A stretch of DNA of 64,000 nt from an uncultured Eubacteriales bacterium (lineage in GTDB: Bacteria > Bacillota > Clostridia > Oscillospirales > CAG-382), in the NCBI GenBank assembly GCA_934444645.1, contig CAKSCV010000014.1, positions 1 through 64,000 on the forward strand, given 5' to 3'. Both the position numbers and the translations under genes were made by a program. Positions 34,285 to 43,192 of this stretch are shown here, one piece after another. A model generated the notes under the pieces. The model was not told the origin of the DNA. It was given only the letters and a program-made list of their open reading frames with translations, and did no database searches. The stretch's first letter is position 1. Each line of letters opens with the position of its first letter.

Positions 34285-35061
34285 TTATTCGGTAAGAGCC
34301 GCTTTTAATTCGTCAAAAGTCATTTCACCGACCAAGGGCTGATAGTCTCCCTCAATCTGCAGGGAGGCGTAGTCTTCCTTCGAAAGCTCGTTTTCACCGT
34401 AGTAATAGTAGGTGGTGTTTGCGTCGACCGGTTCATCGTCGTCCGGCATTTCATTGTGGTTTTTGTCCTCAAACCGCGTGGTGAACAAGACCTGATCATA
34501 CAAATAGTCCAAACGATTTTTTTCGTTTATTTGATAGTAGTTCTCATAGCAGATTGCACCGGCGAAATTGAAGTCATAGTTCCGCATGAGATTGTTTCCG
34601 GGAATATATTCAAATTCCGTGATACCGCCGACGCCGAAGCCAAGGCCGTCCATAACGGTATAGACCTTGCCGTCCGCATAGGTGTACATACTTACCCCTG
34701 TGCTCTGCAGGTAAATGACAAGCTCTTTGCTGCCCTTTCCGTCAAAATCGATGAGATTGTAGACGATGTTTTCGGCATCCTTGTGTTCGTCGTTAAAGGC
34801 GTTGACCACTTCGAGATACGCCTCGGCGTAACCGGCTGTTTCGGTCGCATCCGTCTTTTGTTCGGGATCGGTGCTGCTTTCGGATTCGCCGTTTTGGTTG
34901 GCGCTGTTTGCTTCGCCGCCCGTTATATCGCCGGTGCTCGGCGTGTTCGATTCCGTATTTTCGGAAGGATCGGGCTTTTCGGTGTTTTTATTCTGACATC
35001 CGGCAAACAGCGATGCGCTGACAAGTGCTGCAAAAAGAAGTAAAGCGAGCTTTCGTTTCAT
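34285..35061 (-). CDS. Lipoprotein of unknown function in the aconitase-IDH unit
   Basis: 258 aa. The signal peptide ends in lipobox LFAGC (Cys22). A Ser/Thr/Asn/Glu-rich linker (about 23-78) leads into a globular domain (ENIVYNLIDFDGKGSKELVIYLQ, an Asp-rich segment reminiscent of VCBS/FG-GAP-like calcium loops, and EDKNHNEMPDDDEP). It presumably sits outside the membrane. Location between two cytoplasmic TCA enzymes (gaps of 61 and 23 bp) is odd; I see no functional link beyond shared transcription. Confidence 0.75.
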   Translation of the reverse strand: MKRKLALLLFAALVSASLFAGCQNKNTEKPDPSENTESNTPSTGDITGGEANSANQNGESESSTDPEQKTDATETAGYAEAYLEVVNAFNDEHKDAENIVYNLIDFDGKGSKELVIYLQSTGVSMYTYADGKVYTVMDGLGFGVGGITEFEYIPGNNLMRNYDFNFAGAICYENYYQINEKNRLDYLYDQVLFTTRFEDKNHNEMPDDDEPVDANTTYYYYGENELSKEDYASLQIEGDYQPLVGEMTFDELKAALTE

Positions 35062-35122
35062 GGTGCAATTTCCTTTCCAATTAAGCTATGAATAGCATGG
35101 GAAAAACGCGGTTTTTTATACA

Positions 35123-37363
35123 TTACGCCTTATGCGACGCATAGTAGTTGATGAGGCAGCCGTCTAAGATGATTTCCTTTTCGTCTTGGGTAAGTCCCTT
35201 GACATACAGCGTGATGTCGTGCAGCTTTCCGGCTTTGTCAAGCACCTTTGCGGCAAACTCTTCGCAGCCTGCGGCAAGCTTTTCACGGATATCCGGCACA
35301 AAAACGTAATCGCCGTTTTCATACGGGAAGGTCTCGGCTTTGTCGATGGTGAACGGCAGAATGCCCCAGTTGATACAGTTGCTGCGGTAACGCTTGGTGG
35401 CAAATTCGTAGCAGATGTTGGCAAAGCCGCCGAGCACCTTTTGGCAGGACGCCGCCTGTTCGCGTGCCGAGCCGTCGCCGGGCTTGTTGGCAAATACGCA
35501 AGAGCCGAACTGCGTGTTTTTCATAAGCTCGTCCGACTTTCCGAACGCGGAAAGCACGCGTGCAAGCTCTTCGGGCTTTTCGCCGGCAATGCGCGCGCGT
35601 TCGACCGCATCGATCTCTTTGCTGCGCGAAACATAAAGCGGTTCGCGGCGCGACAGTGCAAATTCCGCAAGGCGAAGCGGATTGCTGCGGTAGGACGAGG
35701 TCTCGCCGGAGGGAATCAGCTCGTCGGTGGTGGTGACATCGTCGCGGATGACGGCGGCAAGCTTGACAAGCAGATTGTCGGCAAGCGGATACATTTTCGG
35801 CCAATCCGTGATGTTCGGACCCATGATGAGCTTTTCGTCCTTCATCGGCTTGCCGAAGCCGTAATACACACGGTGCTCGTAAACGGTCTTGTCGAACGTA
35901 TACGGCACGGGTTCGAAGTCGTAATCTATGTCGGTGGCTGCCGTGATCACGCCGCCGTTTGCCGCTGTTGCGGCAATGCTGCGTGAATCCATGAGGGCAA
36001 CACCGGCAAGCTGTCCTTCGCCGGGCTTGGAGCCTTCGCGGTTGGGAAAATTGCGTGTGGTGTGGCGCAGCGAAAGACCGTTGTTGGCAGGAACGTCTCC
36101 GGCGCCGAAGCACGGGCCGCAGAACGACGGTTTTATCACCGCACCGGCTTCGAGAAGCGATTCGGTAAAGCCGCCGCGCGTGAGCGCAAGACTGACAGGG
36201 ACGCTGGTCGGATAGACCGAAAGATTGAAATAGCCGTTGCCGGTGCTCTTGTCCTTCAAAATAGCGGAGGCTTCGCAAATGTTGTCAAACAGACCGCCGC
36301 TGCACCCGGCGATAATGCCTTGATCGGCAAAGACCTTGCCGTTATGCGCTTTGGAAACGAGGTCGAGCTTGACCTTGCCGAATTTTTCGGCGGCTGTCTT
36401 TTCAACGTCCGCCAGAATGTCGGCGGCGTTTGCGGTAAATTCATGGATGGTGTAGGCGTTGGACGGGTGGAAGGGCAGGGCGATCATCGGCTCGATCTTG
36501 TCAAGCTCAATGGTGATCATACTGTCATAATAGGCCACCTTTTCCGGCGCAAGCTTCTTGTAGCCGTCCGGACGGCCATGTACGGCGTAATGCGTTTTCA
36601 CGACATCGTCGGTCTCCCAAACGGAGGAAAGGCAGGTGGTTTCGGTGGTCATGACATCGATGCCATTGCGGAAATCGATCGGCAGCGACGCAACGCCGGG
36701 ACCGGTGAATTCGAGAACCTTGTTCTTGACAAAGCCGTTTGCGAACACCGCCTTGGTGAGCGCAATGGCGACGTCGTGCGGACCGACGCCGCGGCGCGGC
36801 TTGCCGGTAAGATATACCAGAACGACAGCCGGATAGGCAACGTCATACGTGTTTTTGAGAAGCTGCTTGACAAGCTCCGGACCGCCCTCGCCGACACCCA
36901 TCGTGCCGAGCGCGCCATAGCGCGTGTGGCTGTCCGAGCCCAAAATCATCTTGCCGCAGCCGGAAAGCTCCTCACGGGCAAACGAATGGATAACGCTTTG
37001 GTTGGCAGGCACATAAATGCCGCCGTATTTGCGTGCGGCAGACAGACCGAACACGTGGTCATCCTCGTTGATGGTGCCGCCGACGGCGCAAAGGCTGTTG
37101 TGGCAGTTGGTGAGGGCATAGGGAACCGGAAATTCCGTAAGTCCGCTGGCACGAGCCGTCTGAATGATGCCGACATAGGTGATATCGTGCGAAACAAGCG
37201 CGTCAAAGCGGATCTTTAACGCGGCGTCGTTGCCGGACGTATTGTGTGCAGATAAAATTTTGTAGGCAATCGTGCCTTTTTTGGCTTCTTCGGGGCGAAC
37301 GGAGGCAGAGTGCGCCGGTTTGCCATCCACCAAATAAATGCCGTTTTTTTCAAGAGTGATCAT
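35123..37363 (-). CDS. acnA: Aconitate hydratase
   Basis: 746 aa. The sequence has the aconitase core: IIQTARASGLTEF, GSDSHTRYGALGTMGVGEGG, and iron-sulfur ligands in IIAGCSGGLFDN and SFCGPCFGAGD (one Cys, then a CxxC pair). The swivel domain carries the SSYRSNPLRLAEFALSRREPLY arginine-rich active-site segment. It isomerises citrate and isocitrate. It is shorter than the ~890-aa AcnA of E. coli and belongs to the compact group common in anaerobic Firmicutes, so the symbol is nominal. It heads the aconitase-lipoprotein-IDH unit with a consensus promoter. Confidence 0.93.
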   Translation of the reverse strand: MITLEKNGIYLVDGKPAHSASVRPEEAKKGTIAYKILSAHNTSGNDAALKIRFDALVSHDITYVGIIQTARASGLTEFPVPYALTNCHNSLCAVGGTINEDDHVFGLSAARKYGGIYVPANQSVIHSFAREELSGCGKMILGSDSHTRYGALGTMGVGEGGPELVKQLLKNTYDVAYPAVVLVYLTGKPRRGVGPHDVAIALTKAVFANGFVKNKVLEFTGPGVASLPIDFRNGIDVMTTETTCLSSVWETDDVVKTHYAVHGRPDGYKKLAPEKVAYYDSMITIELDKIEPMIALPFHPSNAYTIHEFTANAADILADVEKTAAEKFGKVKLDLVSKAHNGKVFADQGIIAGCSGGLFDNICEASAILKDKSTGNGYFNLSVYPTSVPVSLALTRGGFTESLLEAGAVIKPSFCGPCFGAGDVPANNGLSLRHTTRNFPNREGSKPGEGQLAGVALMDSRSIAATAANGGVITAATDIDYDFEPVPYTFDKTVYEHRVYYGFGKPMKDEKLIMGPNITDWPKMYPLADNLLVKLAAVIRDDVTTTDELIPSGETSSYRSNPLRLAEFALSRREPLYVSRSKEIDAVERARIAGEKPEELARVLSAFGKSDELMKNTQFGSCVFANKPGDGSAREQAASCQKVLGGFANICYEFATKRYRSNCINWGILPFTIDKAETFPYENGDYVFVPDIREKLAAGCEEFAAKVLDKAGKLHDITLYVKGLTQDEKEIILDGCLINYYASHKA

Positions 37364-37426
37364 ACGCTTTCAGCCTTTCAAAACGCGTCGGTAAGGACAC
37401 GAAAAAATCGTTATTTCAACAACTAT

Positions 37427-37455
37427 ATTATATAAAAAACTTAAAAATCTGTCAA
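37427..37455 (-). promoter_or_regulatory. Consensus SigA promoter of the aconitase unit
   Basis: On the minus strand TTGACA (37450-37455), 17 nt, TATAAT (37427-37432), both perfect. Confidence 0.85.
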
Positions 37456-37470
37456 GTGGTAAGACTCATC

Positions 37471-37498
37471 AAAAAAACGCCGGAAAACCGGCGCTTTT
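37471..37498 (-). terminator. Terminator of the SbcD-like gene
   Basis: CGCCGG, loop of four, CCGGCG (37478-37493) with seven T on the minus-strand side (37471-37477) and five T on the other. Confidence 0.85.
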
Positions 37499-37520
37499 TG
37501 AACGATATGATGCGGCTTTC

Positions 37521-38627
37521 TTATAACTCCCGGCCGTTTAAGGCTTTCAGACCGTATTTAAGTGCTAAAATCGCGGTTTCGCGTTCCTCGGGATTTTCCG
37601 AAACAAGTGCCGGCTCCAGCTTCCGGTAAAATGCGCCTAAGAGCGTGCCTTCTTTTTGTAACACCTCCGCGCCGTACAGCGGCAGCGTGTTGTCCTTGAC
37701 CTCAAGCGCATACGGTTCAGGCAAAAGCGCACGGATGGCGGCGGTGTCCGGCACGAAGTCCGGCGTTGTCACACCCTCTAAAATCAGCCGCAGAGCCGTG
37801 TCGTTTCCGTATTCGATGCCTAAAGCCGTTAGCTTTTCCGCAACATCCGCCGTCGTTGCCGCCCCGGTGATGTCGGCGGATACGATCTCGTACCGGCGTT
37901 TGCAAAACCGCACGGGACGCAATTCAAGCTTTTCTTCGGAGATCTCGCCGACGAGCGCACCCTTGTAGCCGGTTTCATCAAAGCCGCGGCCCTCCATGCA
38001 GCCGGAATAGGCATACGCCGTTTTCCCGGCGTATTTCAGCTCGCTTGCCTTGTGGATATGTCCGAGAGCGGCATAGGCAAAGCCGCTGCCTGCAAGGTCA
38101 TTTACCGCAAGCGGCGCATACGGCGACAGCGGCGCGCCCAAATCGGCGTGAGCGGCAAGAAGATTGATCTTGCCATGAGCATCCTCCGGTACGTGAAAAC
38201 CGGCAAGCGGCGGTGCTGCAAAGGTTTCGGCGGTGAAGGCATAGCCCCAGACGCGCACATTGCTTTCGGGAATATCAAAATAGCCTATCTCGGGCGAGGT
38301 GAAAATGTGGACGTTTTCCGGCCATTCGGTGAGCTTATAGGGTGAACGCTCGGTATATGGGTCGTGATTGCCCGGAGCAATGACAAAGTGGCAGGAGGGA
38401 AAAGCCGAAAATTCATGCACCAACATTTCCATGGTATCTTTCGTGACAAATTCATCATCGAACAGATCTCCGGCAATGATAAACAGCTTGCAGCCTTCGG
38501 TTTTGGCATATAAGACCGCGCCCGAAAAATCACTGCGCAGCTCCGTGCGGCGTTTGCCGGCATCCGACGGCGAAAGCAGTGAAAACGGCGCATCCAAATG
38601 GATGTCGGCACAGTGGATAAATTTCAT
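37521..38627 (-). CDS. SbcD/YhaO-like metallophosphoesterase (DNA repair exonuclease type)
   Basis: 368 aa with the calcineurin-like motif set: HCADIHLDAPF, FIIAGDLFDDE, IAPGNHDPY, LAAHADLG and ALGHIHK, which bind two Mn2+. A C-terminal region of about 110 residues follows. Length and the capping C-terminus fit the SbcD/Mre11/YhaO group that acts in DNA break processing with an SMC-like ATPase; no sbcC-like gene is adjacent. AAAGGAGG lies 8 nt before the ATG. Confidence 0.85.
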   Translation of the reverse strand: MKFIHCADIHLDAPFSLLSPSDAGKRRTELRSDFSGAVLYAKTEGCKLFIIAGDLFDDEFVTKDTMEMLVHEFSAFPSCHFVIAPGNHDPYTERSPYKLTEWPENVHIFTSPEIGYFDIPESNVRVWGYAFTAETFAAPPLAGFHVPEDAHGKINLLAAHADLGAPLSPYAPLAVNDLAGSGFAYAALGHIHKASELKYAGKTAYAYSGCMEGRGFDETGYKGALVGEISEEKLELRPVRFCKRRYEIVSADITGAATTADVAEKLTALGIEYGNDTALRLILEGVTTPDFVPDTAAIRALLPEPYALEVKDNTLPLYGAEVLQKEGTLLGAFYRKLEPALVSENPEERETAILALKYGLKALNGREL

Positions 38628-38676
38628 GCATATTCCTCCTTTGTGACGGCTGATTTCGGCTGATGCAATGATGAAA

Positions 38677-38705
38677 TAAAAAAAGACGTTTGCACAGCAA
38701 ACGCC
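38677..38705 (-). terminator. Terminator of rpmE
   Basis: GGCGTTTGC/GCAAACGTC hairpin with one mismatch (38685-38705), followed on the minus strand by a T run to 38677. Confidence 0.75.
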
Positions 38706-38713
38706 TTCTTTTA

Positions 38714-38914
38714 TCAGTCAAGATTGAATTTTTTCTTGAACTTATCTACTCGTCCGCCTGCATCAACGAATTTCTGCTTGCCCGTAAAGAACGGATGGCA
38801 CTTCGAGCAGATATCAACACGAAGCTCCGGCTTGGTGGAACGAGTCTTGAACGTTTCGCCGCAAGCGCATTTCACGGTGGCTTCAACGTATTCCGGATGG
38901 ATTCCCTGCTTCAT
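38714..38914 (-). CDS. rpmE: 50S ribosomal protein L31, zinc-binding type
   Basis: 66 aa, with all four zinc cysteines (Cys16, Cys18, Cys36, Cys39) in KCACGE and ICSKCHPFFTGKQK. This is the zinc-containing form rather than the zinc-free YtiA-type paralogue used under zinc limitation. AGGAGT is 8 nt upstream. It is transcribed alone from its own promoter. Confidence 0.98.
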   Translation of the reverse strand: MKQGIHPEYVEATVKCACGETFKTRSTKPELRVDICSKCHPFFTGKQKFVDAGGRVDKFKKKFNLD

Positions 38915-38957
38915 CTATATCACTCCTATTCATTTTTCGATTCCGATAACAAGAGAT

Positions 38958-38986
38958 ATTATAACACAACTTTTCCGATTTTGCAA
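38958..38986 (-). promoter_or_regulatory. Promoter of rpmE
   Basis: TTGCAA (38981-38986), 17 nt, TATAAT (38958-38963) on the minus strand. Confidence 0.75.
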
Positions 38987-39065
38987 GAGGATTTGCTCAA
39001 TATTTGAAAACATTTTGTGAACACAGATGAAGAGACAGCCGGAATCGACCGATCGCGGCACATGT

Positions 39066-40232
39066 TTAGCGGATAAGCTTCAAGCAGGCTTGCATGAGCT
39101 TGTCAAGATCGTTTTCCGTCCAGTCGGGATTGACGCCGACATATACGGTTTTTGCCAGCAGCTCCAATGTTTTCGGACACATTTCCGGCGAATACCGGCT
39201 GTTTAACTCTTGGTTGACCGCAAACCGGAAAGGATCCGAAGCCGCATTCAGCGCACCGCGTTTTTCTAAGATCGCCGTCCAGTGTGTATATATATGCTTG
39301 CCGGTATCGATCGGAAGAAGACCGCCGATTCCGTCGGCTGCGGCAAAACGGCGCGCCTCGGCTTCGCTTGCAAAGCGAAAGGCGATCGTCGTTCCGCAAT
39401 CACCGGAGCTGTCATTGGAGGGCACAAAGGCGTATTTGCCGTCCAACGCCTCCATAACGGCTTTTTTATTTCGGCGCAGATCCGCCAAAATGCCGGGCAG
39501 CTTTTTCAGCTGCTCCCTTAAAATCGCGCAGGTTATTTCGTTTGTGCGGTATTCCGTGCCGCAAAAGACAGGCTGCCGGATTTCCTGCAATTGCTTGCCG
39601 AAATAGGCGACGGCACTGCTGTCGTGATAAATTAAGGCGCGTTCATAGACGGCGCGGCTGTCGGTCAGCAAAGCACCGCCCTCACCGGCACTGATGATTT
39701 TGAACTGATTAAAGCTGAAAACGCCGGCATCGCCGATCGTTCCTAAGCTTTTTCCCTTATAGCTGCCGCCGACAGCCTGACAGGCATCTTCCACGATTTT
39801 TAAGCCGTATTTTTCGGCAAGCGCTTGAAGTGCCTCCATGTTGCACGGAAAGCCCTGAATATGAACGGGCAGAAGTGCTTTCGTGTGGCGGCTGATTTTC
39901 TTTTCCGTGTCGGCAATGTCGAGTGTGAGCGTGTCATCCACCTCTGCGATGACCGGAATTGCACCGACGGCAACCACAGCCATGGCGGTGGCAATATAGG
40001 TGTAGGCCGGGACAATGACCTCATCGCCCGGACCGATGCCGAGTGCCGTTAAAGCGGAAATCAAGGCGGCTTTGCCGGAGGTCATGACAAGAACGTTTTT
40101 GCTGCCGAAGCAGTCGCGCATTTCGGCTTCACACTGTTCGCTTTCCTTGCAGGCGTCGTTGATTTTGAACAGATTGCCCGACCGAATGACGCGCGCGACG
40201 GCATCAATTTCTTCTTTTCCGATTCTGTACAT
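39066..40232 (-). CDS. DegT/DnrJ/EryC1-family aminotransferase
   Basis: 388 aa, PLP-dependent. Motifs are VLVMTSGKAALISAL, GDEVIVPAYTYIATA, KIVEDACQAVGG (PLP-binding Asp) and the cofactor lysine in FSFNQFKIISAGEGG. The family transaminates keto sugars for surface glycans and antibiotics; the likely product is an amino sugar, but no sugar-nucleotide genes flank it. Position 40232 is chosen over 40238 because GAGG at 40240-40243 is 7 nt from the former and adjacent to the latter. It diverges from an AraC regulator. Confidence 0.87.
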   Translation of the reverse strand: MYRIGKEEIDAVARVIRSGNLFKINDACKESEQCEAEMRDCFGSKNVLVMTSGKAALISALTALGIGPGDEVIVPAYTYIATAMAVVAVGAIPVIAEVDDTLTLDIADTEKKISRHTKALLPVHIQGFPCNMEALQALAEKYGLKIVEDACQAVGGSYKGKSLGTIGDAGVFSFNQFKIISAGEGGALLTDSRAVYERALIYHDSSAVAYFGKQLQEIRQPVFCGTEYRTNEITCAILREQLKKLPGILADLRRNKKAVMEALDGKYAFVPSNDSSGDCGTTIAFRFASEAEARRFAAADGIGGLLPIDTGKHIYTHWTAILEKRGALNAASDPFRFAVNQELNSRYSPEMCPKTLELLAKTVYVGVNPDWTENDLDKLMQACLKLIR

Positions 40233-40343
40233 TTTCATACCTCGTTTCGTTGTTTTGTTGGTTTGGCTGTGAACAGTATATCGGAAAAAAGGTGTTTGCG
40301 CAATCCCGAATTGTCCGGGCTTGTACCCGAAAATTCACGGAGG

Positions 40344-40372
40344 TTGACAAGTGCCGGTCAAATGGGTATAAT
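40344..40372 (+). promoter_or_regulatory. Promoter of the AraC regulator
   Basis: Perfect TTGACA (40344-40349), 17 nt, TATAAT (40367-40372). Confidence 0.8.
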
Positions 40373-40409
40373 AGGCTTGAAAGCTGTCGGAGGGAAGGGG
40401 AGAAGCGTC

Positions 40410-41240
40410 ATGTTTTATCAGCCGATGATCATGGGAAACAAACCGTATCGTGCAAAGCTTTGTCTGCTCGGAAACTTTGATTCCCATTGGCACAGCGAAA
40501 TTGAGATTATCCGCTGTTTAAGCGGCGGCTTTATGGTGCTTTTGGATGGCAGAGCATACACGATAAAGCCGGGGCAAACCGTCCTTGTGGGCAGTGCGGT
40601 GCTTCATCAAATCAAAGACTGTCAGCCGGAAACAAATGTGCAGTATATCGAGTTCGGCAAGGTGCTGTTGGGCGAGGCGTATGAAGCTCTTTCCGCACGT
40701 TCCTTTGAAACGCCGGTGCTTATGCCGCCGGAGGCAGGCGCCGGCGCAGAGGATACTGTTTCGGCTCTGTATACGCTGCTTGCTCATACGGAAAGCGAAA
40801 GCCTCTCCGATCCGGCTGCTGCCGATTGGCTGCTTCGCAGTTATTTGTATGGGCTTGCCGCCAAGCTTATGCAGCTGCCGGCGAGCCCGGTCGTTACGAA
40901 AGAACGCGCGGAACGAATGCAAGCATATTCTGCCATGCATACGGCCATGGACTACATTGCCGCACACTATATGACCGATATTTCCATCGAAGAAATTGCC
41001 GGAATAACCGGCTACGGAAAAAGTCTTTTCTGCAAAAAATTCAAATGTGCCACGCAGACGAGCTTTCATAAATACCTGAACCTGTGTCGGATCGATAAGG
41101 CCTGTGCGTTACTTGCGGATGACCGGCTGCCGGTCGCGCGGATCGGTGAGCAGGTCGGTTTTCGGGATACCAAAACGTTTTGCCGCGTGTTTAAGCAGAT
41201 TATGAACCAAACGCCGACGGCTTACCGCGCTTCTCTGTGA
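40410..41240 (+). CDS. AraC-family transcriptional regulator
   Basis: 276 aa: an N-terminal cupin-like sensing domain (about 15-100, with FDSHWHSEIEIIRCLSGGFMVLLDG and the Pro/Gly turns of the fold) and a C-terminal double helix-turn-helix (about 175-276: ISIEEIAGITGYGKSLFCKKFKCATQTSFHKYL and RIGEQVGFRDTKTFCRVFKQIMNQTPTAYR). The sensor usually binds a sugar. ATG 40410 follows AAGGGGAG and lies downstream of the promoter; earlier in-frame codons lie upstream of it. It is divergent from the aminotransferase gene, a possible target. Confidence 0.9.
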   Translation: MFYQPMIMGNKPYRAKLCLLGNFDSHWHSEIEIIRCLSGGFMVLLDGRAYTIKPGQTVLVGSAVLHQIKDCQPETNVQYIEFGKVLLGEAYEALSARSFETPVLMPPEAGAGAEDTVSALYTLLAHTESESLSDPAAADWLLRSYLYGLAAKLMQLPASPVVTKERAERMQAYSAMHTAMDYIAAHYMTDISIEEIAGITGYGKSLFCKKFKCATQTSFHKYLNLCRIDKACALLADDRLPVARIGEQVGFRDTKTFCRVFKQIMNQTPTAYRASL

Positions 41241-41259
41241 AAGGTGCCTTTTGCGAAAG

Positions 41260-41344
41260 AAAGAGCTTGCTGATTGTGATATGTACCCCAAATACCAGGT
41301 GTCCGGTATTTGGGGTACATATCAATTTTGACAGCAAGCTCTTT
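41260..41344. repeat. 85-bp imperfect palindrome between convergent genes
   Basis: The outer arms AAAGAGCTTGCTG (41260-41272) and CAGCAAGCTCTTT (41332-41344) are perfect over 13 bp. The inner arms ATATGTACCCCAAATACC (41279-41296) and GGTATTTGGGGTACATAT (41305-41322) are perfect over 18 bp with an 8-nt loop. Internal bulges are 6 and 9 nt. It may act as a bidirectional terminator for the AraC and murC genes, but the size and internal symmetry also suggest a small mobile palindromic element. Confidence 0.75.
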
Positions 41345-41351
41345 TCGGATT

Positions 41352-42731
41352 CTATTTTTGATTTTGGCTTTCCGGCAGCAGCAGCGGCGCGATTTTGTCG
41401 ATATCGCCGGCACCCATGGTGAGGATCATGTCGCCTTTTCCGGCGCGTTCCTTGACATAGGCGGCGATTTCCGCAAAGCTCGGGAAATAGGCGGCGTCCG
41501 GCAGAAACCGGCGGATATCCGCCGCAGAAACGCCGGCATCGTTGGTCTCTCTGGCGGCGTAAATGTCCGCCATCACCACCACATCGGCAAGCGAGAGGGC
41601 TTCGGCAAAGCCTGGCAGGAGTGCCGCAAAGCGCGAATAGGTGTGCGGTTGGAAAATGCAGTATACCTTGCCGGGACAAACAGCCTTTGCAGCGGCTAAT
41701 GTCGCACGGATCTCGTCCGGATGATGCGCATAATCATCCACCACCACCGCACCGCTCTCGGTTTCTCCCAACCGTTCGAACCGCCGCTTGACGCCGCCGA
41801 ATGAGGCGATTCCTTCGCTGACGGCTTTGGCAGAAACGCCGCATAAATACGCCGCTCCGGCTGCCGCTGTGGCGTTGGAGACGTTATGCATACCGGGTAC
41901 GCCCGGCTTTGCATGACAGAAAAAGCTTCCCATCGCATAGATGTCAAATTCCTCATAGCCGCCGCAGCCGGTGATATCCGCTGCATAAAAATCGGCGTTC
42001 GGGTCTTTGACGGAGAAGGTGTAGGTTTTGGTCGAGATTCCTTCGGCTGCCTTTACGGAGCCGGGACAATCGGCGTTGATGAGCGCAAGATTCTGGTCTT
42101 TGCCGCTGTCGGTGTCCAAATATGTGCGGAACGAGGCGATGACATTGTCCATATTTCCGAAGAAATCGACGTGATCGAATTCACAGTTCAAAACCACGCG
42201 CACGGTCGGGTGCATGGCATGATACGAATTTTTGTACTCACACGCCTCAAAAACCGCCGTATCGCCGTGGCCGGCATGATAAGTCGAACCGAGCGACGGG
42301 ATCACGGCGCCGGCAAGAATGGTGGCATCGGTGTCGGAATGGGCGAAAATGTGTGCAAGCATACCGGTTGTGGTGGATTTTCCGTGTGTTCCGGCAATAC
42401 CGATCGAATGCGGATAGTCGGCGACTAATGCGCCGAGCAGCGCGGCACGGGACAGCAAAACCGCGCCGCGCGCTTTGGCGTAAACAAGCTCCGGATCGGT
42501 TTCGGCAATGGCTGCTGTAAAGACCACCGTGTCATAGCCGTCCTGATGCTCCGGCGCATAGGTGTCGTACACCGGAATGCCGTTTTGCTGCAAAAACCGC
42601 GTGGTTTCGCTCGGCTTGAAGTCATAGCCGGCCACCCGAAAGCCGCGGCGTTTCAAAATAAGCGCCAAGGACGACATACTGATGCCGCCGATCCCGATGA
42701 AATAAACGCCCGAATTTGCAGGCAAATGCAT
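41352..42731 (-). CDS. murC: UDP-N-acetylmuramate--L-alanine ligase
   Basis: 459 aa. It has the nucleotide-binding N-terminal domain (VYFIGIGGISMSSLA, 9-23), the ATP loop GTHGKSTTT (114-122) and the C-terminal ligase segment VVVDDYAHHPDEIRATL. It adds the first peptide residue, L-Ala, to UDP-MurNAc in the cytoplasm. The start is set at ATG 42731 (MHLPANSGVYFIG), which matches the family; AAAGG is about 11 nt upstream. A longer in-frame extension to 42890 overlaps the spoVG promoter area and is not family-like. Divergent to spoVG. Confidence 0.97.
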   Translation of the reverse strand: MHLPANSGVYFIGIGGISMSSLALILKRRGFRVAGYDFKPSETTRFLQQNGIPVYDTYAPEHQDGYDTVVFTAAIAETDPELVYAKARGAVLLSRAALLGALVADYPHSIGIAGTHGKSTTTGMLAHIFAHSDTDATILAGAVIPSLGSTYHAGHGDTAVFEACEYKNSYHAMHPTVRVVLNCEFDHVDFFGNMDNVIASFRTYLDTDSGKDQNLALINADCPGSVKAAEGISTKTYTFSVKDPNADFYAADITGCGGYEEFDIYAMGSFFCHAKPGVPGMHNVSNATAAAGAAYLCGVSAKAVSEGIASFGGVKRRFERLGETESGAVVVDDYAHHPDEIRATLAAAKAVCPGKVYCIFQPHTYSRFAALLPGFAEALSLADVVVMADIYAARETNDAGVSAADIRRFLPDAAYFPSFAEIAAYVKERAGKGDMILTMGAGDIDKIAPLLLPESQNQK

Positions 42732-42845
42732 GAAAAATCCAACCTTTCCGGTAAAAAGCAGAAATACGCGAGTTGTCGGTATAAACGACACTTTTTCGCA
42801 AACACTATCCGTACAATCGGTTGCAAAGGAAAGGACTGTACGGAG

Positions 42846-43127
42846 ATGGAAATTACCGATATCAAGATACGCAAAACATTTGATGACCAACCGTTAAAGG
42901 CCGTTTTGTCGGTGACATTCGACCGAGCACTTGCGGTGCATGACGTGAAAATCATTTATGCAAGAGACAAATACTTTGTCGTGATGCCGTGCAAGAAAAC
43001 GCAGAGCGGCGAATACAAGGACACGGTTCATCCGATCAACGCCGCCTTCCGCAAAACCTTGGAGGACAGCTTGATCGGAGCTTATTTGGAGAAAGTCGGC
43101 CTGTCACACGATATGCTTCGCGTATAG
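42846..43127 (+). CDS. spoVG: SpoVG-type septation/RNA-binding regulator
   Basis: 93 aa with the family's length and signature (MEITDIKIRK, LKAVLSVTFDRALAVHDVKII, MPCKKTQSGEYKDTVHPINAAFRKTLE). SpoVG affects asymmetric septation in sporulating bacteria and is an RNA/DNA-binding regulator in others. It supports assignment to a spore-forming Firmicute. AAAGGA is 11 nt before the ATG and GGAG abuts it. Confidence 0.97.
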   Translation: MEITDIKIRKTFDDQPLKAVLSVTFDRALAVHDVKIIYARDKYFVVMPCKKTQSGEYKDTVHPINAAFRKTLEDSLIGAYLEKVGLSHDMLRV

Positions 43128-43156
43128 CGCGGCAAAAACGCGCCCAATCACCCGTC

Positions 43157-43181
43157 AATCACCCGTCAGGGTGATTTTTTT
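43157..43181 (+). terminator. Terminator of spoVG
   Basis: AATCACCC, GTCA loop, GGGTGATT (43157-43176), then T to 43181. Confidence 0.9.
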
Positions 43182-43192
43182 GCAAAAACAAA

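Noticed and set aside
36062..37219. 385-codon open frame antisense to aconitase
   Set aside because: Aconitase motifs on the minus strand are clear; the antisense frame matches nothing.
41222..41413. Small ORF reading through the palindrome (MYPKYRTPGIWG...)
   Set aside because: The frame exists only because the palindrome is open; no ribosome site or conservation beyond the repeat is evident.
42732..42890. 53-residue N-terminal extension of MurC
   Set aside because: It is unlike MurC N-termini and covers the space needed for the spoVG and murC control regions.
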